From positions 1 to 10,045 of the forward strand of contig JACMLA010000282.1 of the NCBI GenBank assembly GCA_014379815.1: a DNA stretch of 10,045 nucleotides, read 5' to 3'. The notes beneath the pieces are model-generated. The model was not told the origin of the DNA. It did not search any database and saw only the letters and a program-made list of their open reading frames with translations. Below, piece by piece: positions 6,754 to 10,045 of this stretch. The translations under genes were made by a program, and so were the position numbers. The stretch comes from Bryobacteraceae bacterium. GTDB lineage: Bacteria > Acidobacteriota > Terriglobia > Bryobacterales > Bryobacteraceae. Numbering within the stretch: the stretch's first letter is position 1; each line of letters starts with the position of its first letter.

Positions 6754-7368
6754 ATGCGTCCCGTCATCGCATACTTTCTTACAGCAGCCTCGTTGGCTTT
6801 CGCCGCTTCCTCCGCCTACGCCGCGGATACTACGCTAATTCTCCAGTTCGAGCAACCCCACTCCGAACGCACCCTGACAGAAACACGCAACGAGCTTGGA
6901 ACCGTAATGCGGAGCGCTGGCTTCACATTCGACCTCAAGCTATTCAGTGAGCTCGGTCCGACCTCAGAGTTCACCAACTTGATGGTCATCAAGTTAAAAG
7001 GCCGCTGCAAGCTGGATGCAGGTCCAGCGCCAAAACCGGAACGCACCGCCCTTGCCTTTACGCACATCTCGGATGGTCGCGTGCTCCCGTTCATAGAAGT
7101 TTCCTGCGACCGGGTGCGGGGCATCATTCGCCCCATCATGTGGGGAGAACAATTTCGCACCGCAGATGAGTTGATGGGCCGTGCCCTCGCCCGCGTCATC
7201 GCCCACGAGATCTACCACGTGATGACAGGCACGAAACATAGTGGAGGAGGCATAGCACACCATTCTCTGACCGGCACTCAGCTGATCGCGAATGACCTGT
7301 TCTTTCGCGCCGAGGATCTGGAACGCATGGTCCAGAGTAACGCCTCCCCGGAGCCACCTACCGAGTAG
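6754..7368 (+). CDS. Secreted protein with metalloprotease-like zinc motif HExxHxxxGxxH
   Basis: I do not recognise a named family. From ATG 6754 the 204-residue product begins with a clear Sec signal peptide (MRP, then a hydrophobic stretch to residue 19, cleavage after AYA at about residue 23), so the mature protein is predicted to be periplasmic or secreted. Two cysteines (85 and 118) could form a disulfide. Near the C-terminus lies H151-E152-IY-H155-VMT-G159-TK-H162, a zinc-binding helix followed by a glycine turn and a third histidine, one residue longer than the classical metzincin HExxHxxGxxH. It is followed by GGGIAHHSLTGTQL. It may be a minimal protease or a non-catalytic relative. 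GTG 6742 would add MWPY; I prefer ATG 6754 because it gives a standard signal peptide. No ribosome site is visible. It precedes the exported aldolase by 27 bases. Confidence 0.75.
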   Translation: MRPVIAYFLTAASLAFAASSAYAADTTLILQFEQPHSERTLTETRNELGTVMRSAGFTFDLKLFSELGPTSEFTNLMVIKLKGRCKLDAGPAPKPERTALAFTHISDGRVLPFIEVSCDRVRGIIRPIMWGEQFRTADELMGRALARVIAHEIYHVMTGTKHSGGGIAHHSLTGTQLIANDLFFRAEDLERMVQSNASPEPPTE

Positions 7369-7378
7369 ATCCCGGGTC

Positions 7379-7387
7379 TCGTACAAA
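7379..7387 (+). promoter_or_regulatory. Possible -10 region (TCGTACAAA) before the aldolase gene
   Basis: TACAAA (7382-7387) ends 8 bases before ATG 7396, and TCGTACAA (7379-7386) repeats the string at 6314-6321. GAGGG directly abuts the ATG and is too close to act as a normal Shine-Dalgarno sequence. No -35 box is visible. It is consistent with a leaderless start. Confidence 0.3.
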
Positions 7388-7395
7388 CTAGAGGG

Positions 7396-8535
7396 ATGCG
7401 CCGCAGAAGCTTCCTCGCAGTTTCCGGGTCGGTGCCTATTTCGGCGGCTGGAACCTCTGCTGCAGTAAGTGACACAACAGGCGACCCAGCCGGTGAGCGC
7501 ATCTTTGCCTACGGCGACGGGATACCTTACACTCCGGCCGAGTACGCAGCCCTGCTTAGCAAAGTGGTTAGGGACAGTGCGGTGGAATCCGACGAGTACT
7601 CCCGCGGCGGTGTGGTCAGCAAGCTCGAAACCCGCATGGCGAGTCTGCTTGGGAAGGAAGCCGCCGTGTGGCTCCCAACAGGAACGCTGGCCAATCACAT
7701 GGCGATCCGGCTGCATTGCGGAAACAGGCGACGCGCACTGGTGCAGGCAGAAAGCCATTTGTACCGGGATTGTGGCGACTGCGCGCAAACTCTCAGCGGC
7801 ATCAACCTGGTTCCTCTGGCATCCGGGAAAGCCACCGTCACGGTAGAAGAAATCGAGGCAGCCGCAAACGAGTCGCACCTGGGTAGGGTGGATACTCCGC
7901 CTGGCGCGATTCAGATCGAGACTCCCGTACGAAGACGGCGTGGAGAGCGTGCCAACTTTGGCCAGATGCAGCGAATCTCCACGTGGGCACGGGAGCGCCA
8001 GATTGGCCTGCATCTCGACGGCGCCAGGCTGTTCCTCGAGTCGGCCTACACCGGAAAGCAGATCAAAGAGTACACAGCGCTTTTTGATACCGCCTACGTC
8101 TCGCTCTACAAGTACCTGAATGCCGGTAGCGGTGCGATTCTCGCAGGCCCTGCCACACTCTTAAAAGACCTGTATCACGCGCGCCGGATGTTTGGAGGTG
8201 GACTGCCCCAGGTATGGCAATACGCGGCAATCGCGCTTCACACTCTGGAAGGTTTTGAAACCCGTTACCGTCGTGCGGTCGAGACGTCCGAAAAAGTAAT
8301 TGCGCGACTTGCCGCTAACCCTACCTTCCAGATTGAGCGTGTGCCGGACGGAACGAACGTGTTCCTGTTCCGGGTATTCAATGTGAATCCGCCCGTCTAC
8401 CAGTTACGCCTCGAAACCGCAGGCATCAGCGCACGTGTCCCTGTGAACGACGTGTTTCTGCTTCAGGTAAATGAGACGTGGAATCGACTCCCGGCGGACG
8501 ACATCTACGGCAGGTTTATTGCGGCGCTTGGCTAA
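7396..8535 (+). CDS. Threonine-aldolase-like PLP enzyme with twin-arginine signal
   Basis: This is a fold-type I PLP enzyme of the threonine aldolase/beta-eliminating lyase family, which cleaves beta-hydroxy amino acids to glycine and an aldehyde. Family landmarks are all present: PTGTLAN (94-100), the PLP-stacking His at H121, HLDGARLF (206-213) with cofactor-binding D208, and the Schiff-base lysine candidate K239 in SLYKYLNAGSGA, followed by RRMFGGGLPQ. At 379 residues it is about 45 longer than E. coli LtaE, and the extra length is N-terminal. It begins RRRSFLAVSG, fitting the RRxFL core of a Tat signal, then a moderately hydrophobic stretch and Ala-rich cleavage region (about residues 18-24). 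Folded cofactor enzymes are typical Tat cargo, so export is a reasonable inference. It is 27 bases after another exported protein. Substrate is not determined. Confidence 0.88.
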   Translation: MRRRSFLAVSGSVPISAAGTSAAVSDTTGDPAGERIFAYGDGIPYTPAEYAALLSKVVRDSAVESDEYSRGGVVSKLETRMASLLGKEAAVWLPTGTLANHMAIRLHCGNRRRALVQAESHLYRDCGDCAQTLSGINLVPLASGKATVTVEEIEAAANESHLGRVDTPPGAIQIETPVRRRRGERANFGQMQRISTWARERQIGLHLDGARLFLESAYTGKQIKEYTALFDTAYVSLYKYLNAGSGAILAGPATLLKDLYHARRMFGGGLPQVWQYAAIALHTLEGFETRYRRAVETSEKVIARLAANPTFQIERVPDGTNVFLFRVFNVNPPVYQLRLETAGISARVPVNDVFLLQVNETWNRLPADDIYGRFIAALG

Positions 8536-8538
8536 AGC

Positions 8539-8571
8539 AAAAAATGGCGGACTGTTGCCAGCCCGCCTTTT
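8539..8571 (+). terminator. Bidirectional intrinsic terminator between convergent genes
   Basis: GGCGG-A-CTG (8546-8554) pairs with CAG-C-CCGCC (8559-8567) around a TTGC loop, with one A/C mismatch. It is preceded by six A (8539-8544) and followed by four T (8568-8571). Read on the plus strand it ends the aldolase transcript; on the minus strand the A run becomes six U and ends clpC. Confidence 0.8.
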
Positions 8572-8598
8572 CGATTGTGTCTACGCCTGTGCTTAGGA

Positions 8599-10045
8599 TC
8601 AGGTGAAAGAGTAAAGTGCGATTGCCGGACCGGGGCTGGAGACAAGTTCCTCTCCGCCAGCGCCTACAGGAACAACTTCACCCTCGAGAGACTCGGTGGG
8701 CTTGTTGACCTGACGGCAGAAGATACCCGTGTCGCCGAGATAGATCTCGAGTTCCGCAGGCCTTGGCAGCGTGCCCTGGATGATCGCGTCCGAAAGCGGG
8801 TCTTCGATGTACTTCTGGAGCGCGCGACGGAGCGGACGAGCCCCGTAGTTTCGCTCGGTGTTTTTCTCCAGAACATACCGAGCTGCTTCGTCCAGCAGGC
8901 GAATCCGGATCTGCTTGTCGACCAGATTCAAGTTGATCTGATCCACCAGCAGATGGATAATCTTCAGGAGGTCGTCATCGCTGAGCGACGTAAAGAGAAT
9001 GGTCTCATCCAGGCGATTGAGAAACTCGGGATTGAACGCTCTCTTAACCTCGGCCATCACCAGATCTTCCACCTTTGCAGGGATGGAATCGGAAGGAGCC
9101 GCGAAACCAATACCCTGACGCTTCTCAAGGTGGCGCGCACCCAGATTCGACGTCATGATAATGATCGTATTCTTGAAGTCAACGCTATTACCCAGTCCAT
9201 CGGTTAGCTGGCCGTCTTCGAATACCTGCAGCAGGATGTTGTAAACATCCGGATGGGCTTTCTCGATCTCATCCAGCAGGACGATGGAGTAGGGCTGCCG
9301 CTTCACGCGCTCTGTTAGCTGGCCGCCTTCTTCGTAGCCGACATAGCCCGGAGGCGAACCGATCAGCTTCGAAACCGAATGCTTCTCCATGAACTCCGAC
9401 ATGTCAAAGCGGATTAGCGATTTCTCGCTGCCAAAGAGAAATTCAGCCAGAGCACGCGCTACTTCTGTCTTGCCGACGCCAGTCGGTCCGAGGAACAGGA
9501 AGGAACCAGCGGGTCGCTTTGGAGATTTCAGGCCTGCACGCGACCGCCGAATCGCCCTTCCCAGTGCGCTGATTGCTTTGTTCTGACTGATCACGCGGCG
9601 GTGGAGTTCTTCCTCGATCCGCATCAGCTTATTGACTTCTTCCTCGCGGATCGCCGTCATGGGAACGCCCGTCCACCGGGCGACCACGTCTTCTATATCG
9701 TTCTTGCCCACAACACCGGTAGACGTGTCGTCGAGGTTGTACTTCTCCCTCAGGAGGCGAAGGTTTTCCCGCTCTTTGCGCTCCTCATCGGAGTAGAAAC
9801 GCGCCTTTTCGAACTCGTGATTGGCGATGGCGGTTTCCATGCGATGCACGATGAATTTGATTCGTTTCTGGATGTCGGAGACGTCAGGCGGAAGAGTCGT
9901 CTGCCGTAGTTTGACCCGGGCTCCCGCCTCATCGATCAAATCAATTGCTTTGTCTGGCAGAAAGCGATCCGGAATGAAGCGACTGGACGTGTACACGGCC
10001 GATTCAATGGCATCGTCGGTATACGCCACAGCGTGGAACTTCTCG
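8599..10045 (-). CDS. clpC: ATP-dependent Clp protease ATP-binding subunit ClpC, C-terminal two thirds (5' truncated by window edge)
   Basis: This is a Hsp100/AAA+ unfoldase that feeds proteins into ClpP in the cytoplasm. The frame stays open to the window edge, so the Clp N-domain and the first Walker A lie outside. Visible in order are the end of the first AAA domain (RFLPDKAIDLIDEAG), a UVR-type middle coiled-coil (around positions 9765-9850) typical of ClpC rather than ClpA or ClpB, the second AAA domain with Walker A GPTGVGKT (9466-9489), Walker B LLDEIE (9262-9279), sensor MTSNLGAR, and the C-terminal D2-small domain with RNYGARPLRRA. The tripeptide IGF (within 9103-9114) is the ClpP-docking loop, so it should partner ClpP rather than act as a disaggregase. 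The last 35 or so residues form a Gly/Pro/Ser-rich tail. It converges on the aldolase gene across a shared terminator. Confidence 0.95.
   Translation of the reverse strand, partial: EKFHAVAYTDDAIESAVYTSSRFIPDRFLPDKAIDLIDEAGARVKLRQTTLPPDVSDIQKRIKFIVHRMETAIANHEFEKARFYSDEERKERENLRLLREKYNLDDTSTGVVGKNDIEDVVARWTGVPMTAIREEEVNKLMRIEEELHRRVISQNKAISALGRAIRRSRAGLKSPKRPAGSFLFLGPTGVGKTEVARALAEFLFGSEKSLIRFDMSEFMEKHSVSKLIGSPPGYVGYEEGGQLTERVKRQPYSIVLLDEIEKAHPDVYNILLQVFEDGQLTDGLGNSVDFKNTIIIMTSNLGARHLEKRQGIGFAAPSDSIPAKVEDLVMAEVKRAFNPEFLNRLDETILFTSLSDDDLLKIIHLLVDQINLNLVDKQIRIRLLDEAARYVLEKNTERNYGARPLRRALQKYIEDPLSDAIIQGTLPRPAELEIYLGDTGIFCRQVNKPTESLEGEVVPVGAGGEELVSSPGPAIALYSFT

Noticed and set aside
6994..8013. 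A 339-codon open frame on the minus strand opposite the secreted protein and aldolase genes
   Set aside because: It lies antisense to two genes with clear signal peptides and active-site motifs, its own translation shows no family pattern, and long antisense frames are common in GC-rich DNA.
8575..9207. A 210-codon plus-strand open frame opposite the 3' end of clpC
   Set aside because: The minus-strand frame carries the ClpC Walker, docking-loop and small-domain motifs, so the plus-strand frame is a shadow. It also starts inside the terminator region.

Overview
The window is a gene-dense stretch of moderately GC-rich bacterial chromosome. I infer an Acidobacteriota-like host (order Terriglobales or a relative) from the gene mix: a polyhydroxyalkanoic-acid-system small protein, a KPN_02809-type membrane metallopeptidase, a ClpC-type unfoldase and an archaeal-like orotate phosphoribosyltransferase relative. 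No rRNA, tRNA, IS element, CRISPR array or phage gene is visible, so the taxonomy is an inference, not a proof.

Layout. Nine genes lie on the plus strand and a tenth converges on them from the right edge. Positions 1-315 hold the C-terminal end of a TetR-family regulator. It is followed after 7 bases by a complete RNase R gene (323-2641). After a 53-base gap comes a membrane-anchored neutral zinc metallopeptidase of the YpfJ/KPN_02809 family (2695-3549). From 3606 to 6656 runs a tight, probably cotranscribed group: a polyprenyl-phosphate sugar-1-phosphate transferase, an orotate-phosphoribosyltransferase-like protein with an altered PRPP loop, an unrecognised 209-residue protein, and a small protein of the polyhydroxyalkanoic acid system family. 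An 80-100 base gap with two inverted repeats precedes a secreted protein with a metalloprotease-like zinc motif (6754-7368). Next is a threonine-aldolase-like PLP enzyme with an apparent twin-arginine signal (7396-8535). A hairpin flanked by A and T tracts (8539-8571) can terminate both this gene and the convergent, truncated clpC gene (8599-10045, minus strand).

How the genes relate. RNase R and ClpC are housekeeping RNA and protein quality-control factors. The 3606-6656 group mixes envelope polysaccharide initiation with a nucleotide-type enzyme and two small proteins, and its common purpose is not obvious from sequence. The genes at 6754 and 7396 both look exported, which suggests a small cell-envelope or periplasmic module.

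A recurrent feature is the lack of Shine-Dalgarno sequences in front of several genes. A -10-like box sits only 6-11 bases before the start codon instead, with an identical eight-base string before two of them, suggesting leaderless transcripts. I see no convincing new defence or mobile system. The least explained items are the orphan protein at 5659-6288, the modified PRPP loop, the exported aldolase and the HExxHxxxGxxH protein.
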